Positions 9,358-18,073 of a stretch of DNA of 64,000 nt are shown here, piece after piece; the stretch's first letter is position 1, and every line of letters starts with the position of its first letter. Both the position numbers and the translations under genes were made by a program. Source of the DNA: Arthrobacter dokdonellae (lineage in GTDB: Bacteria; Actinomycetota; Actinomycetes; Actinomycetales; Micrococcaceae); assembly GCF_003268655.1 (NCBI RefSeq), contig NZ_CP029642.1:3534001-3598000 (forward strand), in the 5' to 3' direction. The notes beneath the pieces are model-generated. The model made no database searches, had not been told where the DNA came from, and saw nothing but the letters and a program-made list of their open reading frames with translations.

Positions 9358-9670
9358 CGTCCTGAGGGACCGAACGTACAGGTCTGGCGAGGCGTCCATG
9401 CCCGCCCCGCGCCGAAAGCACAGCAACGGCGGGTGGGGCGGCCGCCGGGCCACCAGAGCTGTACTCTCGGCGCCCCTGTCGGGCGGCCCCGGGCCACCAG
9501 AGCTGTACTCTCGGCGATTTGCACGGCCCACTGGGGTCGCAACGGAGGGTGAATCCCGATATACCAGCCACACATCTCCGTCCCGCCGTCCCGGGTCTCG
9601 GCGGTCTCGCCCACCGGGGAGGCGGTGCAACGGTCGGGCCGTCGGCCGGCACGACCGGGAGGCGCGGCGG
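9358..9670. repeat. Intergenic region with two 28-bp direct repeats and a recurring GTACAG motif
   Basis: No gene is supported here. A 28-base sequence containing CCAGAGCTGTACTCTCGG is present identically at 9445-9472 and 9489-9516. Each copy can fold as CCAGAG / CTCT(C)GG with a one-base bulge. The reverse complement of its core, GTACAGNTCTGG, is also found at 9376-9390, and again at 31228-31242 beside another gene end. The two flanking genes converge here (stops at 9357 and 9671), so the repeat could serve as a two-way terminator or be a dispersed palindromic element. Confidence 0.7.
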
Positions 9671-10465
9671 CTATGCCACGGGCGCGGCGGCCACCGGGCC
9701 CTGCCACTCGTCGGGCAGCCGGACCGGCTGCCCCAACACCGTCGAGGCGATCTCGCTCAGGGCCCGCATGACGTATTTCTCTCCGACCCACAGGTGCTTC
9801 GCCCCGGAAACGGACACCAGCCGTGCCTGAGGGACCAGCGAAAAGCGTTCGCGGGCGGCCTCCGGCCGAAGATAGTCGTCAAACTCCGGCACCAGCACGG
9901 CCAGCGGCTTGCCGTCCGCGGCCCATGCGGCGAGGTCGACGTCGCCGGCACGGTGCAGCGGCGGCGAGAGCAGCACGGCACCCTCCAATTGGGAAGCCGT
10001 CGGCTCCAGTGCCCCGTACTTAAGCACCAGCTCCGTGCCGAAGGACCAGCCCACCAGCCACCGGTTCGGCAGCCCGCGCTCCACGGCGAACCGGACGGCC
10101 GCCTCAAGGTCAAGGCGCTCCCCCACGCCGTCGTCGAAGGCCCCGCCGCTGGTGCCCCGCGGCGAGGAAGTGCCGCGCGTGTTGAACCGCAGCACGGCAA
10201 TTCCCGCCAGCGCGGGCAGGCGGTAAGACGCCTTCCTGTACACGTGCGAATCCATGAAGCCGCCGTGGGTGGGCAGCGGGTGGAGGGTGATGAGCGTGGC
10301 CCGGACCACGCCGTCGGCCGGAAGCGCCAGCTCGCCCACCAAAGTCAGCCCGTCCGCCGTCGTCAGCTCAATGTTCTCGCGCAGGGCGGGCAGCACGGTG
10401 GCGGCGCGGACCGTAAAACGGACGCCAGGATCGGAAAATTCAAGGGTTGCCGGGTCGATTGCCAT
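9671..10465 (-). CDS. Alpha/beta hydrolase
   Basis: A 264-residue protein with the alpha/beta hydrolase fold. The nucleophile elbow is GWSFG near residue 140 (Ser in GxSxG). A likely acidic residue lies in PEFDDYLRPE (~205) and the catalytic His in SGAKHLWVG (~233). The oxyanion-hole region HPLPTHGGFMDS and the RFNTRGTSSPRG segment resemble the subfamily that includes dienelactone-hydrolase-like and CocE-unrelated small hydrolases. Substrate is unknown. ATG 10465 is chosen because GGTGGG lies just upstream and the preceding gene stops only 10 bases before it, suggesting a two-gene operon. Confidence 0.85.
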   Translation of the reverse strand: MAIDPATLEFSDPGVRFTVRAATVLPALRENIELTTADGLTLVGELALPADGVVRATLITLHPLPTHGGFMDSHVYRKASYRLPALAGIAVLRFNTRGTSSPRGTSGGAFDDGVGERLDLEAAVRFAVERGLPNRWLVGWSFGTELVLKYGALEPTASQLEGAVLLSPPLHRAGDVDLAAWAADGKPLAVLVPEFDDYLRPEAARERFSLVPQARLVSVSGAKHLWVGEKYVMRALSEIASTVLGQPVRLPDEWQGPVAAAPVA

Positions 10466-10475
10466 GCCCACCAGC

Positions 10476-10820
10476 TTATCTGTAGCGGTAGCTGCGCCCG
10501 CGCCAGCAGTTGGTGTGCCAGTGGCGGCGTTCCCGCAGGCCAGCCTCGGAGCCGAACAGGGCGTCCTCCTGCCACACCACCAGGTGGGCCACGCCGGGCT
10601 GGACAGGGTGGTTGCAGCCCGGGCAGGTGTACACCTTTTGTGCGTTCCGCGCCGTGATGGTGCGCACGGCCCATTCCCCGTCCGGGGCCGATTCCCGCTC
10701 CGGGATGCCCAGCCGGGCCCGGTCCAGGCCGTCCTCCCCGCCGCCTGCACCGTCCCTGCCGCCCGCCGTTCCGCCTGAAAAGGACGGACGACGGCGGCGC
10801 GGATGGTTTGAACGGGGCAT
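10476..10820 (-). CDS. Small CPGC-motif protein (often labelled ATP/GTP-binding)
   Basis: A 114-residue basic protein. The N-terminal ~50 residues are Arg/Gly-rich and disordered-looking. The C-terminal half has a conserved [10 protein letters not shown] motif, then HLVVW and HWHTNCW, suggesting a small zinc site built from the CPGC pair plus His/Cys downstream. Similar actinobacterial proteins are annotated as ATP/GTP-binding without evidence; I see no P-loop. It starts at ATG 10820, 125 bases from the divergent nucS, and is followed closely by the hydrolase gene. Function unknown. Confidence 0.75.
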   Translation of the reverse strand: MPRSNHPRRRRPSFSGGTAGGRDGAGGGEDGLDRARLGIPERESAPDGEWAVRTITARNAQKVYTCPGCNHPVQPGVAHLVVWQEDALFGSEAGLRERRHWHTNCWRGRSYRYR

Positions 10821-10843
10821 GCCACCATTGTGCCGCACCAGTC

Positions 10844-10896
10844 CCGGTGGCGGCCAAACCGGCAGGCGCCCGGGCGGCCGGTTTGGCCGCCACCGG
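10844..10896. repeat. Perfect 20-bp inverted repeat between divergent genes
   Basis: Arms at 10844-10863 and 10877-10896 are exact reverse complements (core GGCGGCCAAACC / GGTTTGGCCGCC) with a 13-base loop. The block CACCGGCAGGCGCCCGGG after arm two also partly repeats the loop sequence. It lies between the starts of the CPGC-protein gene (10820) and nucS (10945), 24-48 bases from each. That is an unusual place for a terminator; a regulatory site or REP-like element is possible. Confidence 0.7.
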
Positions 10897-10944
10897 CAGG
10901 CGCCCGGGAGGCCGCCCCACACGGATGCGGCTATTGTGGAGGGC

Positions 10945-11640
10945 GTGCGTTTAGTGATTGCCAAGTGCTCCGTCGACTACGTCGGACGCCTCAAAGCCCA
11001 TCTTCCCCTGGCCGTGCGGCTGCTGCTGGTCAAGGCCGACGGCTCCGTGCTGGTCCACTCCGACGGCGGCTCCTACAAGCCCCTGAACTGGATGAGCCCG
11101 CCTGCCACCCTGCGCACCGTGGCGGCCGCGGACTCCGCGCTGGAGGAGGGCGTGGTGGAGCAGTGGGTGGTGCAGTCCACCAAGCAGGACGACAAGCTCA
11201 TCATTAACATCTACGAGCACATCCACGAGTCCAACCATCACCTCGGCACCGATCCCGGCCTGATCAAGGACGGGGTGGAGGCGGACCTGCAGCGGCTTCT
11301 GGCGGACCAGATCGAGCTGCTGGGCAGCGGATTCACCCTGGTCCGGCGGGAATACTTCACGGCGATCGGGCCGGTGGACATCCTGGCCCGGGACGCCGAC
11401 GGCGCGGCCGTGGCCATTGAGCTCAAGCGCCGCGGGGACATCGACGGGGTCGAGCAGCTGACCCGCTACCTGGAACTGCTCAACCGGGACCCCCTGCTGG
11501 CTCCCGTGCGCGGCATCTTCGCCGCGCAGCAGATCAAGCCGCAGGCCCGCGTCCTCGCCGCCGACCGGGGCATTGAGTGCCTCACCCTGGACTACGACGC
11601 AATGCGCGGCGTGGACGACAGCGCCTCGAGGCTGTTTTAA
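10945..11640 (+). CDS. nucS: Mismatch-repair endonuclease NucS/EndoMS
   Basis: A 231-residue protein matching actinobacterial NucS, the endonuclease that cuts both strands at mismatches and replaces MutS/MutL in this phylum, acting with the beta clamp. It starts [16 protein letters not shown] at GTG 10945 after a GGAGG sequence. The C-terminal RecB-like nuclease core carries GPVDILARD and AIELKRRG (the D...ExK metal site) around residues 145-165, followed by the conserved [12 protein letters not shown]. Length equals the family norm. It lies directly upstream of nagA with a 104-base gap. Confidence 0.95.
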   Translation: MRLVIAKCSVDYVGRLKAHLPLAVRLLLVKADGSVLVHSDGGSYKPLNWMSPPATLRTVAAADSALEEGVVEQWVVQSTKQDDKLIINIYEHIHESNHHLGTDPGLIKDGVEADLQRLLADQIELLGSGFTLVRREYFTAIGPVDILARDADGAAVAIELKRRGDIDGVEQLTRYLELLNRDPLLAPVRGIFAAQQIKPQARVLAADRGIECLTLDYDAMRGVDDSASRLF

Positions 11641-11744
11641 ACGCCGCTCCTCAGCGCCGCCTTTCCGCGCCACTCTTTGGACCCCTCCTGACATTGTCTG
11701 ACGTACGGTGCCCGGCAAATGCGCGGCTGGATAGACTGGAACGC

Positions 11745-12983
11745 ATGAGCCAAGACACCGCAGCCCCCGAGCCCGCAAAGACCTTGATCTACGGCCCCGT
11801 CGTCACCGACCGCGGCCTCGTGGAGCACGGGCTGCTCGCGGTTGACGGGGAACGCATCGCCTATGCCGGGCGCGCCGACCACTTTGACGAACCCGGCTTT
11901 GGGTCGCTGGACCCGGCCAACATCATCACACTCCCGGCAGGCCACCGCATCATCCCCGGCCTGGTGGACCTCCACAACCACGGCGGCAACGGCGGCGACT
12001 TTCCCAGCGGCGACGAGGCCTCGGCCCGCACGGCCGTGGAGTTCCTCCACCGCGCCGGAACCACCACCCTTCTGGCCAGCATGGTCACCGCGGCACCGGC
12101 GGACCTCCTGAAGGGGATCGGCGTTTACGCCAAAATGACCGCCGAAGGGCTGCTGGCAGGCATCCACTTGGAGGGTCCTTTCCTCTCCCACGCCCGCTGC
12201 GGCGCCCAGAACCCCGAGTTCCTGCTCGACCCGGATCTGGAGCTGGCGGCCGCGCTGATCGAGGCTGGCTTGGGCGCCATCGCGACCATGACCTACGCCC
12301 CGGAGCTGCCCGGCGCGGCCGACCTGGTGGACCTCCTGACTTCCTATGGCGTCACCCCGTCGGTGGGCCACACCGACTGCGACACCGCCACGGCCGCCGA
12401 GTCCCTGGCCCAGGCCCGGGAGGGCCTTGATTCCGCCGGGTTCGACGGCGTTTCCGGACGTCCCACTGTCACCCACCTTTTCAACGGGATGCCTCCCATG
12501 CATCACCGGTCGCCCGGCCCCGTGGCCGCCTGCCTGAAGGCGGCCAAGGCGGGCGACGCCGCCGTCGAGCTCGTGGCCGACAACACCCACCTGGACCCGG
12601 AAACTGTCAGCATGGTGTTCGCGCTGGTGGGCGCCCCCAACATCCTGCTGGTCACCGACTCCATGGCGGCCGCCGGCCTGGCGGACGGGCAGTACACGCT
12701 CGGTCCGTCGCCCGTCACGGTGACGGACGGCGTGGCCACCCTGGACACCACCGGATCGATTGCCGGGGGCACGGCAACCCTCCTCGACGTAGTGCGGCGC
12801 ACGGTGGCCGCCGGCGTCAAGCTCACCGACGCGCTGCGCTCGGCCACGGCGGTCCCAGCCGAGGTGCTGGGACTGACGGATGAGGTCGGATCGCTGCGCC
12901 GGGGCCTGCGCGCCGATGCACTGGTGGTGGACGGCGGCCTGGAACTGCAGCGCGTCATGCGGGCCGGCGTGTGGCTCAACTAA
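11745..12983 (+). CDS. nagA: N-acetylglucosamine-6-phosphate deacetylase
   Basis: A 412-residue amidohydrolase removing acetate from N-acetylglucosamine-6-phosphate, producing the substrate of NagB. Metal and catalytic motifs are in order: DLHNHGGNGGDF (~75), HLEGPF with the metal glutamate (~142), GHTDCD (~208), HLFNGMPPMHHRSPG (~245) and VTDSMAAAG with the catalytic Asp (~305). Length is typical. The ATG at 11745 is clear. Together with nagB at 1172 it completes GlcNAc-6-P to fructose-6-P conversion, though the genes are separated and on opposite strands; no GlcNAc transporter is visible. Confidence 0.95.
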   Translation: MSQDTAAPEPAKTLIYGPVVTDRGLVEHGLLAVDGERIAYAGRADHFDEPGFGSLDPANIITLPAGHRIIPGLVDLHNHGGNGGDFPSGDEASARTAVEFLHRAGTTTLLASMVTAAPADLLKGIGVYAKMTAEGLLAGIHLEGPFLSHARCGAQNPEFLLDPDLELAAALIEAGLGAIATMTYAPELPGAADLVDLLTSYGVTPSVGHTDCDTATAAESLAQAREGLDSAGFDGVSGRPTVTHLFNGMPPMHHRSPGPVAACLKAAKAGDAAVELVADNTHLDPETVSMVFALVGAPNILLVTDSMAAAGLADGQYTLGPSPVTVTDGVATLDTTGSIAGGTATLLDVVRRTVAAGVKLTDALRSATAVPAEVLGLTDEVGSLRRGLRADALVVDGGLELQRVMRAGVWLN

Positions 12984-13014
12984 TTACTTTTCGGGTCATG
13001 AATGCCGCATTCCG

Positions 13015-13043
13015 TTGACCTCAATTGTGATGCATGCCATGCT
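13015..13043 (+). promoter_or_regulatory. Possible promoter of the cold-shock gene
   Basis: TTGACC at 13015-13020 is followed after 17 bases by CATGCT at 13038-13043, a weak -10 match, in a short AT-richer stretch before the cold-shock gene. A start of transcription near 13050 would give a 5' leader of about 40 bases. The assignment rests on consensus only. Confidence 0.35.
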
Positions 13044-13086
13044 AAGTGCTGTCTTGCATGGAGCAATTCATTTATGAGGAGAAACA

Positions 13087-13290
13087 ATGGCACAGGGAAC
13101 CGTCAAGTGGTTCAACGCTGAAAAGGGCTTCGGCTTTATCACCCCGGACAATGCCGAAGGGGACGTGTTCGTCCACTATTCGGAAATCCAAGGCGGCGGA
13201 TTCAAAACGCTCGAAGAAAATGCACGCGTCGAATTTGAAATCGGACAAGGCACCAAGGGGCCGCAAGCCACCGGCGTGAACACGCTGTAG
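13087..13290 (+). CDS. Cold-shock protein (CspA family)
   Basis: A 67-residue nucleic-acid-binding OB-fold protein. Both RNA-binding motifs are intact: KGFGFI (RNP1) and DVFVHY (RNP2). It starts [10 protein letters not shown], as usual for actinobacterial CspA/CapB, with AGGAG eight bases before ATG 13087. Such proteins act as RNA chaperones that melt secondary structure during cold or growth transitions. It is a single-gene unit, with its own upstream AT-rich leader and an excellent terminator at 13306. Confidence 0.97.
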   Translation: MAQGTVKWFNAEKGFGFITPDNAEGDVFVHYSEIQGGGFKTLEENARVEFEIGQGTKGPQATGVNTL

Positions 13291-13305
13291 CAGCCCGCTG
13301 CGTCG

Positions 13306-13337
13306 AAAGGGCCCCGGCAAGGTTGCCGGGGCCCTTT
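13306..13337 (+). terminator. Intrinsic terminator of the cold-shock gene
   Basis: Fifteen-base perfect arms (13306-13320 and 13323-13337) with a 2-base loop, 15 bases past the cspA stop. The stem starts AAAGGGCC and ends GGCCCTTT, so either strand has an A-side and T-side; it may end transcription of cspA only, since the next gene converges from 13445. Confidence 0.85.
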
Positions 13338-13444
13338 CCATGCCCGCCCCACGTGCCGCACGATCGAAGGGCCCGCCCGGGCGCTCCATGGGCGCTTTCC
13401 GATCCGCTGGACCCTCCACGGGTCCCGCACGCCGTCATCGGCCC

Positions 13445-16168
13445 CTACGTCCTCCGCAGCAGCCGGGCCAGCCCGCGGACCGACACATTGGGCATGTAGG
13501 CCTCCCCCACGGCCCGGCCGATGGCCGGCAGGGACAGCGGATCCTGATAGGCCATGTAGAGCGTGCGGTGCCGCGGCTGGAAGCGCTTCTTGAAGTTTGC
13601 CAGAGACGCGAAGCCGTACACCGGCTCCAGCGTGCGGGCCAGCAGCGCCAGAATCCTCTCCATGGACGTCCCTTCCAGCGCCACCAGGGGATGCACGAAC
13701 GCCGCTTCCGCTTCCGCTGGGCCGCCCGCCGCCGCCCCGCGTTCCCGCGCGGCCCCGCCCGCGGCTCCCGCAGCGTCCAGCGCGGCCCCGTCTTCCCGCG
13801 CCGCACCGTCCGCGGCTTTGGCACCGTCCAGCGGCCCACCATAAGCCGCACCGTCCGCGGCACCGCGCACCGCCGCGCCGCCCTGCGCCCCCCCGCCCTC
13901 GCGGGAGGATCCGGCCTCGCGGACGGCCGCGGCCGCCGGAACCTCCGGCGCGCTGATGGAAAGGGGTGAACCGGACAGGGAGATGTATTCCACCTGGTCA
14001 CGGAAGTGCAGCACGGCCTCCGCGATCAGGAACTCCATCACGCCCTTGAAGGCATCGTCATTGCGGCGCATGAAGTCCAGCGTCCAACTGACCACCTCGC
14101 CGTGCGCGAAGACCGGCAGCCAGCTGGTGACGCCGTGGACGCGGCCGGTGGCGTCGACGGCCAGGCAGATCTGGACGTTGTCGTCCTTGAGCTCCTCCAC
14201 CCCGCCCAGCGTGAAACCCAGTTCCGGCAGCGCCTGGCCGGACACCCAGTCCTCGGAAATTTCATGGATTTGGGTCCGCAGCCCGTTGCTCAGCGTGGAG
14301 TACCTGTGCCATGTGGCGGTCACCTGAAGCTTGGCAGCCTTGTTCAGGGCCGTGCGCACGTTTTGCCATTCCTTGCCCTTGAATTCCATGACGCGGACGT
14401 CCAGCAGGGTTTCAGTGGCCACCGCGGCACGGCGGAAGCCGCGGCGCCGCAACGTTTCCCAGCATTCATTCGTGAGCGAATAAAAGCACGGCGTCAAGGA
14501 CTGCTCGGCGCAATAGTCGATGAAGCCGTCGACGGCGGCCGCATGGTCGTCCGGCTCCCCCAGGGGCCCGCCCACCGTCACCGCCACGCCAAAGTGCACT
14601 TGATAGGCGACCCCCGCCGTCCCGGAGGGGGTGAACCAGTACTCGTTTCCGGGCCACAGGGCCATCCAGGACAACGAGTCCCCGCCCCGGCGCACCAGTG
14701 CCGCCGCGGCAGCCCTGCCGGCGCCGGCAGGACCGGAAGTCACGCGCCGGCTCAGGAACAATCCCAGCACCAAAACCACGCTGGCAGTCCACAGCACGGC
14801 CCCGCCCATGCTGAACAGCAGCGTCGTAAAGAACCCGTGCGGATAAACCGCGGCCCCGTAGCTAAACGGGAAAGGATAGGGCAGCAGCACGCGCGGCAGG
14901 CTGGCAAGCAGCCCGATGACCCCGTACTCCCCGTATTCGTTGCCCTCGGCGTACCAGGCCGCCGAATACAGCACCACAAAGACGCCCAGCATCAGCGGCA
15001 GCAGCACAATCGCCCTCCGCCGCAGCACGGGGTTGGGGTCGATGTGGAAATGGCGGCGCCGCGAGACCAGCACGGCGGCAATGACAAACGGCACCAATAC
15101 CACCGGAAGGATCTCCCACATGGAGCCATTGATGCTCAGGACGCGCCGCCCGCGCAGCAGCGGCAGCCCGAAGCCGGCAAACACCTGAAGGTAGAAGCCG
15201 CTCATGACGCCGATCACCAAATGCAGGTAGACGGCCATCCAAAGCGCCAGCCGGTTGCCCCGGCGCAACCCCTCGGCACATGCCAGGAGCAGCAGCATCG
15301 GCGCCAGCGCCAGAAGGTGCCCGCCGGGACCCCACAGGCCCATGCCGCGGCCCAGCCCCCGGCAGGCCTCCTCCAGCGGAGGGCAGGCCGCCTGCAGCTG
15401 GCCGATGCTGGGCACGGGGTTGACCACCAGGTTCCGCAGCCCGGACAGCGGCCCGACCGGGATGTGGGCAATGGCGGCCATCAGGGGCCCCACGGCAAAG
15501 ACGGCCACCACGATGGCGAGGATGGTCCGAGTTTCACGGCTGGTGGGGCGTGCCACGTAGGACGGGACCCGCGCCGGGAAGACGGCGGCGCCCAGCAGCA
15601 GTCCAACCACCGCGCCGATCAGGATGAACAGGTTTTGGGCATGCCCCACATAGAGGGTGAGCATCAGGGCAATGGCCAGCGTGAGGGAGCGCATCCGGCG
15701 CCGCCACATCACGCTGACCAGCCGGCTGGCGGCCATCAAAGTCCCGGCCGCCGCCGCGAACGGCCCCATGAGCGTCGCCTCGCGCATTCCGGCCAGCCAC
15801 TCGACGCCGAGAGCCCCACCGAACTGCACGACACCGGTGAACACCACGGCCGCGGCCAGCTGGCAGGAGACGAACAATGCGGCCGTCCGCGCCGTGCCGA
15901 CTGTTATCTCCGCCAGCCCCAGGACACCTGCCAGCACGGCAAGGGCGGCCAGGAGTCCCAGCACGCCGGGCGTCAGAAACACGGTCGTGGCAAAGGACCA
16001 CCATTGACCGGTAACCAGGTCCGTTGACTGCAGCCCGGCCGATCCCGCCGCACCTCGCGGGAGCGGGTGCCGGAAGTCCCGCGTGGCAAACATCACCACC
16101 ACGGTCACCACCATGACGGCCAGGGTGAACGGCGTGCGCCGCACCCAGTCCGTGAGCGCTGAGGTCAT
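13445..16168 (-). CDS. Probable aminoacyl-phosphatidylglycerol synthase (DUF2156/MprF-like) with rhomboid-like membrane region
   Basis: A 907-residue protein. About 13 hydrophobic segments fill residues 1-540; the first six resemble a rhomboid fold (GQWWSFATTVF) without a GxSG protease site. The cytosolic C-terminal half (~560-900) is DUF2156/MprF-type, with SLSWMALWPGNEYWF, MEFKGKEWQNVRTALNKA, and FASLANFKKRFQPRHRTLYM near the end. Family members move an amino acid from aminoacyl-tRNA to phosphatidylglycerol. An ~80-residue Ala/Gly/Asp-rich low-complexity insertion (DNA ~13700-13950) splits the catalytic domain just before FVHPLVALEG. ATG 16168 overlaps the upstream esterase stop by ATGA, implying coupled translation. 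The amino acid used cannot be told. Confidence 0.85.
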   Translation of the reverse strand: MTSALTDWVRRTPFTLAVMVVTVVVMFATRDFRHPLPRGAAGSAGLQSTDLVTGQWWSFATTVFLTPGVLGLLAALAVLAGVLGLAEITVGTARTAALFVSCQLAAAVVFTGVVQFGGALGVEWLAGMREATLMGPFAAAAGTLMAASRLVSVMWRRRMRSLTLAIALMLTLYVGHAQNLFILIGAVVGLLLGAAVFPARVPSYVARPTSRETRTILAIVVAVFAVGPLMAAIAHIPVGPLSGLRNLVVNPVPSIGQLQAACPPLEEACRGLGRGMGLWGPGGHLLALAPMLLLLACAEGLRRGNRLALWMAVYLHLVIGVMSGFYLQVFAGFGLPLLRGRRVLSINGSMWEILPVVLVPFVIAAVLVSRRRHFHIDPNPVLRRRAIVLLPLMLGVFVVLYSAAWYAEGNEYGEYGVIGLLASLPRVLLPYPFPFSYGAAVYPHGFFTTLLFSMGGAVLWTASVVLVLGLFLSRRVTSGPAGAGRAAAAALVRRGGDSLSWMALWPGNEYWFTPSGTAGVAYQVHFGVAVTVGGPLGEPDDHAAAVDGFIDYCAEQSLTPCFYSLTNECWETLRRRGFRRAAVATETLLDVRVMEFKGKEWQNVRTALNKAAKLQVTATWHRYSTLSNGLRTQIHEISEDWVSGQALPELGFTLGGVEELKDDNVQICLAVDATGRVHGVTSWLPVFAHGEVVSWTLDFMRRNDDAFKGVMEFLIAEAVLHFRDQVEYISLSGSPLSISAPEVPAAAAVREAGSSREGGGAQGGAAVRGAADGAAYGGPLDGAKAADGAAREDGAALDAAGAAGGAARERGAAAGGPAEAEAAFVHPLVALEGTSMERILALLARTLEPVYGFASLANFKKRFQPRHRTLYMAYQDPLSLPAIGRAVGEAYMPNVSVRGLARLLRRT

Positions 16169-17547
16169 TGCAGGCCCAGCCGGGCACCCATGAAGCTGAA
16201 GGCTGACGGCAGGGCCTCTGTCACCATGATCCAGGAGTGGCCGCCCGGAAACGTGGTGCGCACCACTTTCATGCCTGCCTTGCGGCCGGCGGCCTCCAGC
16301 ATCTTCGCATTGTGCGTGTAGACAGCGTCCTGGGCGCCCGAGGCAAACCACCCGTGAATGTCCGGGTAGCTGCGCCGCGCCAGCAGGGTCATCGGCAGCA
16401 CGGCGTCAAATGCGGCCGCATTGCCGTGAAAGGCACGTTGGATGGTCACTGTGCGGCTGGCCGTCAGCGCAGGCTCCTCTTCGGCGGAGATGGACGCAAA
16501 GGTCCTGTAAACGTTCGGGTGCCGGGTGACCATCTGCATGGCGCAGGTCCCGCCATAGGAGAACCCTGCCACTGCCCAGTGTTCGTGGTTGATGTCCACG
16601 TTAAGGGTCCCGGTGATCCACCGCGGCACGTCGACGGCCATGTAGGTGTCCACCCGGCCCAGCGCGGAGTTCATGCACATGGTGTTGGCTTCCTGGCTGC
16701 CGTTGGCATCCGGCATGACCACCACCGGCGCCAAACCGTGGTGGGCCTTGGCGTAGGCCGCCATGGTCTGGCCGAGGTGGCCGGACACGAGCCAGTTTTG
16801 CGGGGATCCGGGCTGGCCGGTGACCAGCACCACCACCGGCAGGACCGGGGGGTGCGGGGTGAAGTAGGCCGGCGGGAGGTACACCACGGCAGGCCTCGCG
16901 TGGAAGCCCGACACCTTGCCGGGGATGCTGACCTGGCGGAATTCGCCGGCGCCCGGCATCCGCTTCGGCGCGACCCAACCGTCCTTGACGGGCAGGAGCC
17001 GGAAACGGTCCGTGGCCTTCTTTTGCAGGAAGTGCGGAATGCCCTGGGCTAGGGCCGGGTCACCGTGGATGAGGCTGCCGACCGTCGGGTATTCGCCAAA
17101 ATAGACATTGACCTGCAGCGCGCTGACGGCCACGACGACGACGGCGGCGGCCACCGCGAGCATCGCCCGGGGGACACTAGTGCGCCCCGTCCCCGGGCGC
17201 ACCCCGTGGCGCCGCTGCCCCCGCGCGGAGCCGCGGCGAAGGAGGCCGCCCAAGCCAAGGAACGCCGTCGCCAGTCCCAGGACAAGTCCCCAAATGCCGA
17301 AGCCGACGCAGGCAATGACGGTGGGGGGAAGGTCCTCAGGCCACCAGTACCAGACGTGGATGACGGCCCAGCCGGCCAGCATGGCCAAGGCCGCCGAGGC
17401 CGCCCCGGCTGACGCGCAGAACACCCACCAGCGGCGGGAACGCCGGATCAGGAGGAACGTCAGTGCCGCCGCGCCCAGCCCCAGGGCCGCCGCGGGAAGG
17501 AACCCCGAAGCCAGGCTCAACCCGTAAAACCACGCCGAAACATGCAC
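16165..17547 (-). CDS. Membrane-anchored esterase, possible aminoacyl-phospholipid hydrolase
   Basis: A 460-residue protein with four membrane segments in the first ~150 residues, then an extracytoplasmic esterase-D-like alpha/beta hydrolase domain. The nucleophile is in AGFSYGGT, the acid probably in SGAQDAVY and the histidine in PGGHSWIM near the end. In Corynebacterium glutamicum an esterase of this architecture beside an MprF-like gene removes alanine from alanyl-phosphatidylglycerol (recalled family knowledge). The 4-base overlap with the synthase gene supports the same role here, as inference. GTG 17547 is chosen because GAGGG lies seven bases upstream; a longer frame begins at 17610. 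General esterase activity is the safer call. Confidence 0.8.
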   Translation of the reverse strand: MHVSAWFYGLSLASGFLPAAALGLGAAALTFLLIRRSRRWWVFCASAGAASAALAMLAGWAVIHVWYWWPEDLPPTVIACVGFGIWGLVLGLATAFLGLGGLLRRGSARGQRRHGVRPGTGRTSVPRAMLAVAAAVVVVAVSALQVNVYFGEYPTVGSLIHGDPALAQGIPHFLQKKATDRFRLLPVKDGWVAPKRMPGAGEFRQVSIPGKVSGFHARPAVVYLPPAYFTPHPPVLPVVVLVTGQPGSPQNWLVSGHLGQTMAAYAKAHHGLAPVVVMPDANGSQEANTMCMNSALGRVDTYMAVDVPRWITGTLNVDINHEHWAVAGFSYGGTCAMQMVTRHPNVYRTFASISAEEEPALTASRTVTIQRAFHGNAAAFDAVLPMTLLARRSYPDIHGWFASGAQDAVYTHNAKMLEAAGRKAGMKVVRTTFPGGHSWIMVTEALPSAFSFMGARLGLQ

Positions 17548-17631
17548 CGCTTGCCCTCTTCCGCCAGTCCCGCCTATTCGTTCGGGCAACAATGGTGATG
17601 TTAGCGTCAAATGCTGGGAGTGTGCTGAAGC

Positions 17632-18063
17632 TTATCTCCACGTTCCGATGCCCACCACGGGCCCGGCTTCAAGCCACGAGGACAACCCGGCGTAGGCGCC
17701 GAACTTCATCGCCAGCAGCACTTCCTCGCCCTTGTAGGACAGCTTGACAATGACGACGTCGGGCGGCACCCGGGTCCGTTCGGCCTCGGTGGGCTGGCGG
17801 CGGCCCACCAACTCGATCGAGCTGCGCACCATCTTCCGGTGCGGAAGCGGGCTTAACGAAAGGAGCCGGAACCACTCAAGGTCCGACTCCTGATAACGGC
17901 AAACCCCCATCTGCCAGCGGTTCCCGCTGACGCAGATGGAGGCGTCCACCGTGCCCAGGGCGCGCCGCAGTTGAAAGCGGCGCACCCCAAACAGGCACAG
18001 TGTAATAACGACCAGCAGGAATATCGCTGCCAGGACGATGAACGGGATGCCGGGTTCGTTCAT
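17632..18063 (-). CDS. DUF2550 family membrane protein
   Basis: A 143-residue protein with one N-terminal membrane segment (about residues 7-28) and a soluble cytosolic domain carrying the family landmarks RRALGTVDASI, WQMGVCRY, LEWFRLLSLSP and LSYKGEEVLLAMKF. DUF2550 proteins follow atpC in most Actinobacteria, as here (10-base gap), but their role is unknown. The ATG at 18063 is preferred over the upstream frame, which would overlap atpC. Transcribed as the last gene of the ATP synthase operon. Confidence 0.88.
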   Translation of the reverse strand: MNEPGIPFIVLAAIFLLVVITLCLFGVRRFQLRRALGTVDASICVSGNRWQMGVCRYQESDLEWFRLLSLSPLPHRKMVRSSIELVGRRQPTEAERTRVPPDVVIVKLSYKGEEVLLAMKFGAYAGLSSWLEAGPVVGIGTWR

Positions 18064-18073
18064 CAATTGCTTG

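Noticed and set aside
14006..16027. 673-codon plus-strand frame opposite the MprF-like gene
   Set aside because: Low-complexity His/Gln/Arg-rich product with no motif; the minus strand encodes a recognisable membrane protein.
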